This document shows, one piece after another, positions 7,929-15,381 of a stretch of DNA of 25,808 bases (position 1 is the stretch's first letter; each line of letters starts with the position of its first letter). The position numbers were made by a program, and so were the translations under genes. Location: positions 1 to 25,808 of the forward strand of contig JALUKS010000124.1 of NCBI GenBank assembly GCA_027056465.1. The letters are read 5' to 3'. Under the pieces are notes generated by a model. That model saw nothing but the letters and a program-made list of their open reading frames with translations. It was not told where the DNA came from and did no database searches. The stretch comes from Sulfurimonas sp. (lineage in GTDB: Bacteria > Campylobacterota > Campylobacteria > Campylobacterales > Sulfurimonadaceae).

Positions 7929-9175
7929 TTTTGTTTTCCTTGAAGATATTGAAGTCTATTTATCGCTTGTGCGAGTTGGTACTTAGCATTGATAAGTCCG
8001 AGTTTAGCATTAAGTTCAAGTGCTGTAGCATCGAGAACCTCTATGTAAGTAGCTAGTCCCTCTTTGTATCGCCCATCTAAAAGAGCAGTAGTTTGGTGTG
8101 AAGAGTTTAGCTGTGCTTTTTTCGCTTCTATAGTATATCTATATTTCTTAATGTCAGTGAGAAGATTTTTACTCTCCTCTTTGAGTGCTAGTTCGGCTGA
8201 GGCTTTTTGCTCTTTTGCTATTTGAGCACCTATCTCTGCTTTTTGAGCTTCTGCACTTACTCTTCCACCACTATAGAGTGGGATATTAAGTGTCAGACCT
8301 AAAAGTTTTGAGTCATACTCGTTGAGGGAGTTAATACGAGTGTATGAACCTACTGCATCTATGGAACCGTAGTGACTTGCTTGTGCTGACTTATGGAGGA
8401 GTCTATTCTTTTCTATGTTCTGTGCAGCGATTTTGAGTTGGTAGTTCTGTGCTAAAATCTTCTGCTCTACATCTGCAGATGTTCTAAAGTCAGAGTCAAG
8501 AAGTTCACTTTCTAAGAGTGTATCAGAAGCGATAGGCTCACCCATATAGAGTGAAAGAGAGTTTTTCGCCTTCTCAAACTCTGCTTGAGACTCAGCTAAA
8601 GACTCTTTAGAGAGATAAACAGCCGAGAGAAAACGGCTAGAGTCAGCAGTTGTTTTCAGCCCTTGTTCTACAAACGCCATAGATTGCTTATAGTAAGCCT
8701 CTTTCGTTTTTAAGTCCTGCTCTCTTACCGTAACAGCCTCTTTTTGGACTATCATAAGTTCATAGAGAGACTTTACCTTAGAGACAAGAAGGGCTTTTAT
8801 ATCTTCTAGTGAGAGTTGTGAGATGCTCTCATCAAGTTTAGAAGCATCTACAGAGGAACTTGTTTTAGAGAAGTCCCAGATCTTCTGCTTCACAGATGCC
8901 CCAGCACTCCATCCTGAATCATCTATAGTGTTAAAAGTTCCATTAGCAGGAAATACAAAAGTCTGCACGACATTATAGTTCGCACTTAGATTTACCTGAG
9001 GGAGATACTCTGAAAAAGATGCATCATAAGCAGAGTGAGATTGACTCACTCTAAGTGCAAAAGTCTTTACATCTGGATGGTTTTGCAGTGTTTTTTGTAT
9101 GCTCTGCTCAAGTGTAAGTGTCTGCGAGAAAAGGAGACTTGAGAGGAAACAAGAGGTGAAGAGTAAACGGTTCAT
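7925..9175 (-). CDS. TolC-family outer-membrane efflux protein
   Basis: The 416-residue product has a signal peptide (MNRLLFTSCFLSSLLFSQ), and mature TolC-type repeats begin at TLEQSIQKTLQNHPDVKTF. The body is mostly long amphipathic helices with two similar halves; each ends in a short strand pair (LSANYNVVQTF and the VGSYTRINS/LTLNIPLYSGGRVSA region). The C-terminal half contains the family pattern GLATYIEVLDATALELNAKLGLINAKYQLAQAINRLQYLQGK. By family knowledge it trimerises into an outer-membrane and periplasmic tunnel. It is the first gene of the exporter operon, and its stop overlaps the adaptor start by 4 bases. Confidence 0.93.
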   Translation of the reverse strand: MNRLLFTSCFLSSLLFSQTLTLEQSIQKTLQNHPDVKTFALRVSQSHSAYDASFSEYLPQVNLSANYNVVQTFVFPANGTFNTIDDSGWSAGASVKQKIWDFSKTSSSVDASKLDESISQLSLEDIKALLVSKVKSLYELMIVQKEAVTVREQDLKTKEAYYKQSMAFVEQGLKTTADSSRFLSAVYLSKESLAESQAEFEKAKNSLSLYMGEPIASDTLLESELLDSDFRTSADVEQKILAQNYQLKIAAQNIEKNRLLHKSAQASHYGSIDAVGSYTRINSLNEYDSKLLGLTLNIPLYSGGRVSAEAQKAEIGAQIAKEQKASAELALKEESKNLLTDIKKYRYTIEAKKAQLNSSHQTTALLDGRYKEGLATYIEVLDATALELNAKLGLINAKYQLAQAINRLQYLQGKQK

Positions 9176-9237
9176 AATAGCTCCTAAAATTTATCTGTAT
9201 TGTACTCCTCTAGTGTTAAGTCATCGTTAAAGTAAGA

Positions 9238-9272
9238 GATACTTTTGAGATTGTATCTTCAACTTTTGATAC
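9238..9272. repeat. Three alternating GATAC/GTATC half-sites upstream of the tolC operon
   Basis: GATAC (9238-9242), GTATC (9253-9257) and GATAC (9268-9272) lie exactly 15 bases apart in alternating orientation, each gap being 10 bases. The octamer ACTTTTGA also occurs twice (9241-9248 and 9262-9269), 21 bases apart, which is two helical turns. The array is 63-98 bases upstream of the TolC-like start codon, in the only long gap of the region. It may bind a regulator of the efflux operon; that is inference. Confidence 0.4.
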
Positions 9273-9291
9273 TTCTTCTCTTGTTGACATA

Positions 9292-10239
9292 TTATTTTAA
9301 AATGAAGTTGAAAAGATACCCAATACAGATAATCCCGAATCCAACAATGCCAAAGAACACACCTATGAGTCGTATATGAAGAATCTTTTTAAGTATCATT
9401 GCTTCAGGTAGGCTCAGAGCTGTCACTGCCATCATAAATGAGAGAGCAGTTCCTAAAAGCATACCTTTTTGTGTAAGTACTTCTACTAGAGGCATAACAC
9501 CTGCTGCATTGGAGTACATAGGTATTCCCATCACGACAGCAACTAAAACTGCAAACGGATTATTGGCTCCTGCATACTGTGCTATAAAAGTAGCTGGAAT
9601 ATAGCCGTGAATAATGGCACCAACACCAACACCTATGAGAACATAAAGATAAATTTGCTTGAAAATATCAGCAGTATAGATATAAGCCTCTGTAGCTCTC
9701 TCTTTCATACTAAGAGAGATTTTTACCTCTTCGAGTTCTCCCTCCATAGGTTTGACATCCATTAATACATACTTCTCCATACCAAGCTTACCGATAACAA
9801 ATCCACCAACAATGGCGACTAAAAGACCAAAACCTATGTAAATAGCGGTAACTTTCCAACCAAAAAGCCCAAAGAGTAGGGCGATTGCTATCTCGTTGTT
9901 CATAGGGGAGCTGATGAGAAAAGAGAATGTAACACCGATGGGAATTCTAGCTTGAATAAAGCCTAGAAAGAGGGGAATAGCAGAACAGCTACAAAAGGGA
10001 GTAATAATCCCAAAGAGTGCAGCCAAAACATTTCCATAGAGTTCAGATTTTCCTTGTAGGTGTGCACGGACATACTCTGTATTGAAGTGAGTTCGTAGAT
10101 AAGAGACTACAAAGATGATAGCGATGAGTAAAAACCATATTTTGATAGTGTCATAGATGAAGAAGTTGATACTTTCACCTAAATGCCCACTTAAACCGAG
10201 TAGATTAAAAGTAAGATAATTGACTGCCTCTTGCCACAT
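9292..10239 (-). CDS. ArsP_1/DUF318-family permease
   Basis: The 315-residue inner-membrane protein has about 8 predicted helices in two similar halves. Each half has a breaker motif: TPFCSCSAIPLF (80-91, Cys83 and Cys85) with ISSPMNNE, and MGIPMYSNAAGVMPLV in the second half. These are the hallmarks of the DUF318/ArsP_1 (YraQ-like) permeases, some of which export trivalent organoarsenicals. The central cytoplasmic loop is long and acidic (VKPMEGELEEVKISLSMKERATEA). It is the last gene of an operon with ArsC and a CxxC thioredoxin-fold protein, so a role in arsenic or metalloid efflux is likely. It is not an ArsB or Acr3 pump, and the actual substrate is open. Confidence 0.85.
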   Translation of the reverse strand: MWQEAVNYLTFNLLGLSGHLGESINFFIYDTIKIWFLLIAIIFVVSYLRTHFNTEYVRAHLQGKSELYGNVLAALFGIITPFCSCSAIPLFLGFIQARIPIGVTFSFLISSPMNNEIAIALLFGLFGWKVTAIYIGFGLLVAIVGGFVIGKLGMEKYVLMDVKPMEGELEEVKISLSMKERATEAYIYTADIFKQIYLYVLIGVGVGAIIHGYIPATFIAQYAGANNPFAVLVAVVMGIPMYSNAAGVMPLVEVLTQKGMLLGTALSFMMAVTALSLPEAMILKKILHIRLIGVFFGIVGFGIICIGYLFNFILK

Positions 10240-10248
10240 AAAAAATCC

Positions 10249-10482
10249 TTATGAGTTCATAAACTCTAAAACTTCACTCACGCTAAGTACTTTTCCAGTA
10301 CTCACTACTTTGCCATCTATAACAAGCCCTGGGGTACTTACTACTTGGTACTCCATGATTTTCATAATGTCATCTACTTTTTCAAGTTGAACAAACTTAC
10401 CACTTTTTGCGATGGCTTGTTTGACAATCATCTCTAGCTCTATACATTTTTTACAGCCTGTGCCTAGTACTTCTATCTTCAT
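10249..10482 (-). CDS. Small thioredoxin-fold protein with CxxC (redox-active disulfide protein)
   Basis: The 77-residue protein has the small glutaredoxin/thioredoxin-like fold typical of the redox-active disulfide protein 2 / MTH895 group. It starts MKIEVLGTGCKKC with Cys10 and Cys13, has the cis-Pro segment VVSTPGLVIDG, and ends in a helix. I prefer the ATG at 10482. It overlaps the arsC stop by 4 bases (ATGA) and lies 9 bases after AAGGA; the ATG at 10488 is only about 3 bases from that site. Between arsC and the permease it is a natural candidate to reduce ArsC or the permease cysteines. Such pairs with DUF318 permeases are common, but the partner is not proven. Confidence 0.85.
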   Translation of the reverse strand: MKIEVLGTGCKKCIELEMIVKQAIAKSGKFVQLEKVDDIMKIMEYQVVSTPGLVIDGKVVSTGKVLSVSEVLEFMNS

Positions 10483-10886
10483 GAACATAATTCCTTTTTG
10501 ATTACTGGTAAAAGATTTTGATTAATAAGTTCTAGTGCTTTTATGTACTCCTCATCTGCTTCTCCACTTGGGTCTTCAAAACCCATGTGAATAGTTTTTA
10601 CAGCCTTTGGAAACATAGGACAACTCTCTTTTGCATTATCACATACTGTAATAACAAGGTCAAAGGCAGTGTCAAGAACTGTTTCTATTACCTTAGAATG
10701 ATAAGTGCTTTTCCATAAACCCTGTTTCTCCAAGAGAGCTTGTGCAGTAGGATTTACCTTACCACTTGCTTTTACACCAGAGCTTTGAGCTGTAACACAC
10801 TCACTAAGTTTAGCATTTATGAGAGCCTCTGCCATGATAGAACGGCAACTGTTTCCTGTACAGAGTATAAGAACATTTTTTTTCAT
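10479..10886 (-). CDS. arsC: Arsenate reductase, low-molecular-weight phosphatase type
   Basis: The enzyme reduces arsenate to arsenite in the cytoplasm using thioredoxin. The 135-residue protein has the P-loop CTGNSCRS (Cys9 to Ser16) at the N-terminus and the resolving cysteines in TVCDNAKESC (Cys82 and Cys89), matching the three-cysteine relay of the Staphylococcus pI258-type ArsC. The acid loop is FEDPSGEAD (103-111, with Asp105). The start has AAAAAGG about 8 bases upstream. It is the first gene of the operon ArsC, CxxC protein, permease. No arsR or arsenite pump of the Acr3/ArsB type is present next to it. Confidence 0.93.
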   Translation of the reverse strand: MKKNVLILCTGNSCRSIMAEALINAKLSECVTAQSSGVKASGKVNPTAQALLEKQGLWKSTYHSKVIETVLDTAFDLVITVCDNAKESCPMFPKAVKTIHMGFEDPSGEADEEYIKALELINQNLLPVIKKELCS

Positions 10887-10906
10887 TATGAGCCTTTTTG
10901 TATATT

Positions 10907-10912
10907 ATTATA
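10907..10912 (-). promoter_or_regulatory. -10 box of the ars operon promoter
   Basis: TATAAT on the minus strand (10912 to 10907) lies 20 bases upstream of the arsC ATG, so the leader is short. No clear -35 hexamer is seen. The palindrome at 10940-10959 lies just upstream, around and beyond the -35 zone. Confidence 0.55.
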
Positions 10913-10939
10913 GTGAAATTGTAACATAAAAACATAACA

Positions 10940-10959
10940 ATATCAAGATATATTGATAT
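10940..10959. promoter_or_regulatory. Candidate operator palindrome ATATCAA-N6-TTGATAT
   Basis: The 20 bases ATATCAAGATATATTGATAT form 7-bp perfect inverted arms around a 6-base AT centre. The palindrome stands between arsC (start 63 bases from its centre) and pyrH. Dyads of this size and composition are typical of ArsR/SmtB-family operators. The regulator would have to be encoded elsewhere. The assignment is inference from shape and context. Confidence 0.5.
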
Positions 10960-11016
10960 ATTAATAAAAATTGAGAATAAAATATACTCAAAGCAGATTT
11001 AAAGAGACTTTTAAGT

Positions 11017-11022
11017 ATAATT
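11017..11022 (+). promoter_or_regulatory. Likely -10 box of the pyrH operon
   Basis: TATAAT (11017-11022) after a T/A-rich stretch, 29 bases before the preferred pyrH ATG at 11051. If used, transcription would start near 11029. That excludes the upstream in-frame ATG at 11024 and supports the shorter protein. Confidence 0.5.
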
Positions 11023-11050
11023 CATGGATTTTAAATATAAAGGTGTATGC

Positions 11051-11761
11051 ATGACTAATAAACGTGTTTTAGTGAAGTTTTCGGGTGAAGCTCTTGCTGG
11101 TGAGGCAGGTCATGGGATTGATACAAAGATCTTAAAGTACATAGCTGGGGAGATTAAGTCTCTTGTCAATGCTGGCATTGAAGTTGGTATTGTTATTGGT
11201 GGGGGTAATATCATTCGTGGTGTGACTGCTGCTCAAGATGGCATAATCAAACGTACTTCTGGTGACTATATGGGTATGCTAGCTACTGTTATAAATGCTG
11301 TAGCTATGCAAGAAGCTTGTGAATACACAGGGCTTGAAGTTCGTATGCAGACTGCCATCAAAATGGAACAGATTGCAGAGCCTTACATCAACCGTAAAGC
11401 TGTACGCCACTTAGAAAAAGGTCGTGTTGTGATTTTTGCAGCGGGAACGGGTAATCCTTTCTTTACTACAGATACAGCAGCGACTCTTCGTGCAGTTGAG
11501 ATAGGTGCCGAGGTAATTATAAAAGCAACTAAGGTTGATGGCGTTTACGACAAAGATCCGGTTAAATATAGTGATGCAAAAAAACTTGATCAACTTACAT
11601 ATGATCAAGCACTTCAAGATCATATTAAAGTGATGGATGATACTTCTATCGCTTTAGCAAAAGATAACTCACTTCCTATCATTGTGTGTGATATGTCTAT
11701 AGAGGGTAATCTTCTTGACATTTTAAATGGTAACATGAGCAACTGCTCAATAGTAAAATAA
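11051..11761 (+). CDS. pyrH: UMP kinase
   Basis: The enzyme phosphorylates UMP to UDP in pyrimidine biosynthesis and is a hexameric amino-acid-kinase-fold protein. The 236-residue product shows VLVKFSGEALAG at the start (Lys and Gly of the phosphate loop), the GIVIGGGNIIRG loop, GDYMGMLATVINA, and AAGTGNPFFTTDTAATLRA, all diagnostic of bacterial PyrH. I prefer the ATG at 11051 (MTNKRVLVKF) over the ATG at 11024. AAAGG lies 8 bases before it, the family usually begins within a few residues of KRVLLK, and a -10 box overlaps the longer version. It heads the run pyrH-rpoZ-spoT-tyrS. Confidence 0.96.
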   Translation: MTNKRVLVKFSGEALAGEAGHGIDTKILKYIAGEIKSLVNAGIEVGIVIGGGNIIRGVTAAQDGIIKRTSGDYMGMLATVINAVAMQEACEYTGLEVRMQTAIKMEQIAEPYINRKAVRHLEKGRVVIFAAGTGNPFFTTDTAATLRAVEIGAEVIIKATKVDGVYDKDPVKYSDAKKLDQLTYDQALQDHIKVMDDTSIALAKDNSLPIIVCDMSIEGNLLDILNGNMSNCSIVK

Positions 11762-11776
11762 AAAGGAATATAAAGA

Positions 11777-11998
11777 ATGAAAACAGAAGAATTAACAGCA
11801 AAAATATTAATAGACAATCCAAATATAGATCGTTATCAGTTAGCAATAGCAGTATCTAGAAGATGTGATCAATTAGAAAATGGTGTGCAGAGTAAACTCA
11901 ATGTAAATACTAGTGTAATCAAGTCTGCTGATTTAGCACTTATGGAAATCGCAGAAGGTCTTGTCGTAGTGAAAGGCTTTGTAGACCTAGAAAAGTAA
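11777..11998 (+). CDS. rpoZ: RNA polymerase omega subunit
   Basis: Omega stabilises the beta-prime subunit in RNA polymerase. The 73-residue protein is of the short Campylobacterota type. It has the conserved early block NIDRYQLAIAVSRRCDQL, with the Arg-Arg pair inside helix 2, followed by SVIKSADLALMEIAEGLVVV. AAAAAGGA lies about 9 bases before the ATG. It lies directly upstream of spoT, as in many bacteria, so omega and the ppGpp synthetase are made from the same transcript. Confidence 0.95.
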   Translation: MKTEELTAKILIDNPNIDRYQLAIAVSRRCDQLENGVQSKLNVNTSVIKSADLALMEIAEGLVVVKGFVDLEK

Positions 11999-12003
11999 TT
12001 CTC

Positions 12004-14160
12004 TTGGGGTTAAGTAATGTAGAGATAGACAAGGTTAAACATCTTCATGATGTTGATGCTTCTATACACTATCTTTTTACTCATATTGACTCCACCCCTC
12101 TTTTAGAAAAGGCACTCTCTTTCTCTATTGAGGCACATAAGCTACAGTTTCGTAAGTCTGGTGAGCCTTATATTATCCACCCCATCCTTGTCGCTTCCAT
12201 TGTCGCTTCTATCACTGCTGATGAGGCTATGGCTATCGCTGCACTTCTTCATGATGTCGTAGAAGATACACCGACAACGGTAGAAGAGATTGAGACTACC
12301 TTTGGAAAAGATGTAGCACACTTAGTAGATGGTCTTACAAAAATAGATACCATTCGTGATAGTGAACTTATCCCTTCACATTCAAACGAGAAACTTGTTG
12401 CTTCTGCACTCACTTTTAGAAAGATGCTTATCGCAAGTATAGAAGATGTACGTGTGTTAGTAGTAAAGCTATGTGATAGACTGCACAATATGCTCACACT
12501 CGATGCTCTTGCCGAACATAAACAGCAACGTATATCAGAAGAGACACTTGTTGTTTATGCCCCTATCGCACATAGACTCGGTATCTCTTTTTTAAAAAAT
12601 ATACTTGAAGATTTAAGTTTTTCATATCTTTTCAAAGAAGAAAGACATCATATAGACAACTATCTTGACAAAAATTATCATGCTATAGAGCTTAAGCTTA
12701 ACGACTTTAAAGTGGCTATCTCTAAACTTCTTATTCAAAATGGTTTTTGTGAAGATGATTTTGAAGTGCTTTCACGTGTAAAACACCGCTACTCTATTTA
12801 TCTCAAGATGCAACGAAAAGGTGTGAGCATAGATGAAGTACTCGATCTTTTGGCTCTACGTATCTTAACAACGGATCCGGTGAGGTGTTACACTATTTTA
12901 GGACTTATTCATCTTCACTTTCGTCCACTTGCCTCGCGTTTTAAGGACTATATAGCTGTAGCAAAAGATAATGGTTATCAGACTATTCATACAAGTGTTT
13001 TTTACAATACCGCAATTTTTGAGGTACAAATACGTACTTATGAGATGCACAAAACAGCAGAGCTAGGGGTTGCTGCACATTGGAAGTATAAGAGTGGTGG
13101 TGACACTATAAAGCTTGATTGGTTAGACAACTTGCAGTATCAAGATGAGTCCGTAGAAGATTTTTATGCACTAATAAAAAATGATCTTTATAGTGAAGAT
13201 ATAAGTGTTTTCTCTCCAACCGGTGATCCTTTTACCCTGCCTCGAGGAGCACTTTTACTTGACTATGCTTATGCAGTACATTCAGAAGTTGGAAACAAAG
13301 CGATTTCAGGACTTGTAAACAAAACAAAGTCCTCCCTGCTTACTGAACTTAACAACGGAGATATAGTAAAAGTCATAACTGGTGAGCAGATGATTACTCG
13401 CTGTTCATGGATAGATGCAGTTAAAACATCTAAAGCTCAAACAAATATGAAGCTTAACTGTAATGCGAGAATTCGTGAGATAAATAGTAAAGCAGCTCTA
13501 AATATTGTGGCAACTTCTATGAGTCTTAGTGTCCATAGAGTGAGCGAGTGGTTTAAGGAAAACAAGTGTGAAGGTATCGCAAATATTACTAGTGATTTAG
13601 AGAGTTTTAAAAATGTTATACATAGATATGTGGCAGATATTAATAAAAATAGCCGTTTTAGAAGTTTTTTGGCAAGACACCGTTTTAAACTCAAAACAGT
13701 AACTGTTGCAGGTTTAGACATTTATGCTACAATGAATATAAATGATGTTGTCTTTGATTACTGTTGTCATCCAAAATCTGGTGATGAAGTGATAGGCTTT
13801 TTAAACAAAAATAGAGTCAATGTTCACCACAAACTCTGTAGTGTAGCTGCAAAAAAACTTGAAGAAGATACTCCTATGGTCTTTTTGAAATGGGCACATG
13901 AAAAACACTACAACTATAAACTTATAGCATCACTGCACAATGAAAAAGGTGCCTTAGCAGAGTTCTTGGCTTATTTAGCCAAACTTAACATTGACATTAG
14001 TACTATTGAATTAGGCAAAGAGAGTGAAAACTACACGAAGTTTTGCGAGTTAGAATTTGAAGCTAAAGAGTCAGATATTAATCTATTACGTGCTAAAATA
14101 GAGTCAAAGATAAAAGTCATAGACATTATACGTACTGATGATGCCTATAAAACTAATTAA
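12004..14160 (+). CDS. spoT: Bifunctional (p)ppGpp synthetase/hydrolase, RelA/SpoT family
   Basis: The 718-residue protein makes and degrades (p)ppGpp in the stringent response. The HD hydrolase domain comes first: HPILVA, ALLHDVVEDT with His83-Asp84, and KLCDRLHNM. The synthetase domain follows: RVKHRYSIYLKM (258-269), SRFKDYIAVAKDNGYQTIHT and FEVQIRT with Glu340. Next come a TGS domain (DISVFSPTGDPFTLPRGA) and a C-terminal ACT domain (YNYKLIASLHNEKGALAEFLAYLAKLNIDISTIEL). Both catalytic domains look intact, consistent with a single bifunctional enzyme as in other Campylobacterota. The start is uncertain: TTG at 12004 is the only reasonable start codon, it is 5 bases after the rpoZ stop, and no clear ribosome-binding site precedes it. 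Coupling to rpoZ translation is likely. Confidence 0.95.
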   Translation: MGLSNVEIDKVKHLHDVDASIHYLFTHIDSTPLLEKALSFSIEAHKLQFRKSGEPYIIHPILVASIVASITADEAMAIAALLHDVVEDTPTTVEEIETTFGKDVAHLVDGLTKIDTIRDSELIPSHSNEKLVASALTFRKMLIASIEDVRVLVVKLCDRLHNMLTLDALAEHKQQRISEETLVVYAPIAHRLGISFLKNILEDLSFSYLFKEERHHIDNYLDKNYHAIELKLNDFKVAISKLLIQNGFCEDDFEVLSRVKHRYSIYLKMQRKGVSIDEVLDLLALRILTTDPVRCYTILGLIHLHFRPLASRFKDYIAVAKDNGYQTIHTSVFYNTAIFEVQIRTYEMHKTAELGVAAHWKYKSGGDTIKLDWLDNLQYQDESVEDFYALIKNDLYSEDISVFSPTGDPFTLPRGALLLDYAYAVHSEVGNKAISGLVNKTKSSLLTELNNGDIVKVITGEQMITRCSWIDAVKTSKAQTNMKLNCNARIREINSKAALNIVATSMSLSVHRVSEWFKENKCEGIANITSDLESFKNVIHRYVADINKNSRFRSFLARHRFKLKTVTVAGLDIYATMNINDVVFDYCCHPKSGDEVIGFLNKNRVNVHHKLCSVAAKKLEEDTPMVFLKWAHEKHYNYKLIASLHNEKGALAEFLAYLAKLNIDISTIELGKESENYTKFCELEFEAKESDINLLRAKIESKIKVIDIIRTDDAYKTN

Positions 14161-14181
14161 ATTTACGGAGAAAGAGAGACA

Positions 14182-15381
14182 ATGATACAAGAAGCATTAA
14201 GAGAGATTCAGAGAGGAACAGCTGAGATAATAGACATAGAGAGAATAGAGAAACTTCTAAAAGCATACTTTGATGAGGAAAAAACATACACTGTAAAAGC
14301 TGGTTTTGATCCTACTGCTCCAGATCTTCACTTAGGGCATACGGTACTACTACAAAAACTTGCAATCTTTCAAAAGTATGGTGCAAGAGTACAGTTTCTT
14401 ATAGGCTCTTTTACTGCGATGATAGGTGACCCAACGGGAAAAAATGCTACAAGAAAAGTGCTTACAAAAGAGGATATAGTTACCAATATCGACTCTTATA
14501 CGACACAAGCATTTAAAATTCTTGACCCTGAAAAGACAGATATTGTTTACAATAATGAGTGGTTAGATGAGCTAGGTGCTGCAGGGATGTTAGAACTTGC
14601 TTCTAACCTTACAGTCGCTCGAATGTTAGAACGCGATGACTTCTCCAAACGCTATGCTTCACAAACGCCAATAGCAGTGAGTGAGTTTATCTACCCACTG
14701 CTACAGGGTTATGACTCTGTACATTTAGCTTCAGATGTTGAGATAGGGGGAACTGACCAGAAGTTTAACCTCCTTATGGGTCGCCAACTTCAAAAAGCTT
14801 ATGATATTAAGAAACAACAAGCAGTGCTTATGATGCCTATTTTAGAGGGTCTTGATGGTGTTCAGAAAATGAGTAAATCTTTGGGTAATTATATAGGTGT
14901 AACTGATACTGCTAATGATATGTTCGGAAAAGTGCTTAGTATTTCAGATGAGTTGATGTGGCGTTTTTATGAGCTACTCAGTACAAAAACTCTTGATGAA
15001 ATTGTAGAGCTTAAAAGTGGTGTGAGTGATGGTTCACTGCACCCTAAAAAGGTAAAAGAGGCATTAGCCCTAGAGATAACTGCTCGTTTTCACTCAGATG
15101 AAGAGGCAAATGGTGCAAAAGAGGAGTTTGATAAAGTTCATGCAAAGAGTCAAATTCCAACAGATATTGCCGAGTTTGAGTGTGATGGAGAGGTTTGGAT
15201 AGCAAAAGCTTTGTTGGATTGTAACATTGAGCCATCAACTTCTCAAGCTAGAAGAGATATTAAGCAAGGTGGCGTTAAAATAGACCAAGAAAAAGTGACT
15301 GATGACAAGTTAGTCCTTACAGCTGGAGAGTACCTTCTTCAAGTTGGAAAAAGAAAATTTGCAAAATTAAAGGTAAACTAA
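14182..15381 (+). CDS. tyrS: Tyrosyl-tRNA synthetase
   Basis: This class I aminoacyl-tRNA synthetase charges tRNA-Tyr. The 399-residue protein has the HIGH-type motif HLGH (50-53) within FDPTAPDLHLGHTVLLQKL, the tyrosine-binding region YPLLQGYDSVHLASDVEIGGTDQKFNL split over 171-196, and KMSKS (229-233). The C-terminal S4 RNA-binding domain is visible (WIAKALLDCNIEPSTSQARRDIKQGGVKIDQ). It is of the TyrZ-like long-loop type by its HLGH and KMSKS context. It follows spoT by 21 bases, and its stop overlaps the next ATG by one base (TAATG). Confidence 0.96.
   Translation: MIQEALREIQRGTAEIIDIERIEKLLKAYFDEEKTYTVKAGFDPTAPDLHLGHTVLLQKLAIFQKYGARVQFLIGSFTAMIGDPTGKNATRKVLTKEDIVTNIDSYTTQAFKILDPEKTDIVYNNEWLDELGAAGMLELASNLTVARMLERDDFSKRYASQTPIAVSEFIYPLLQGYDSVHLASDVEIGGTDQKFNLLMGRQLQKAYDIKKQQAVLMMPILEGLDGVQKMSKSLGNYIGVTDTANDMFGKVLSISDELMWRFYELLSTKTLDEIVELKSGVSDGSLHPKKVKEALALEITARFHSDEEANGAKEEFDKVHAKSQIPTDIAEFECDGEVWIAKALLDCNIEPSTSQARRDIKQGGVKIDQEKVTDDKLVLTAGEYLLQVGKRKFAKLKVN

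Noticed and set aside
9284..9300. TTGACA followed by TATTAT on the + strand as a promoter
   Set aside because: The spacing is far too short, and it would read into the antisense strand of the permease gene.
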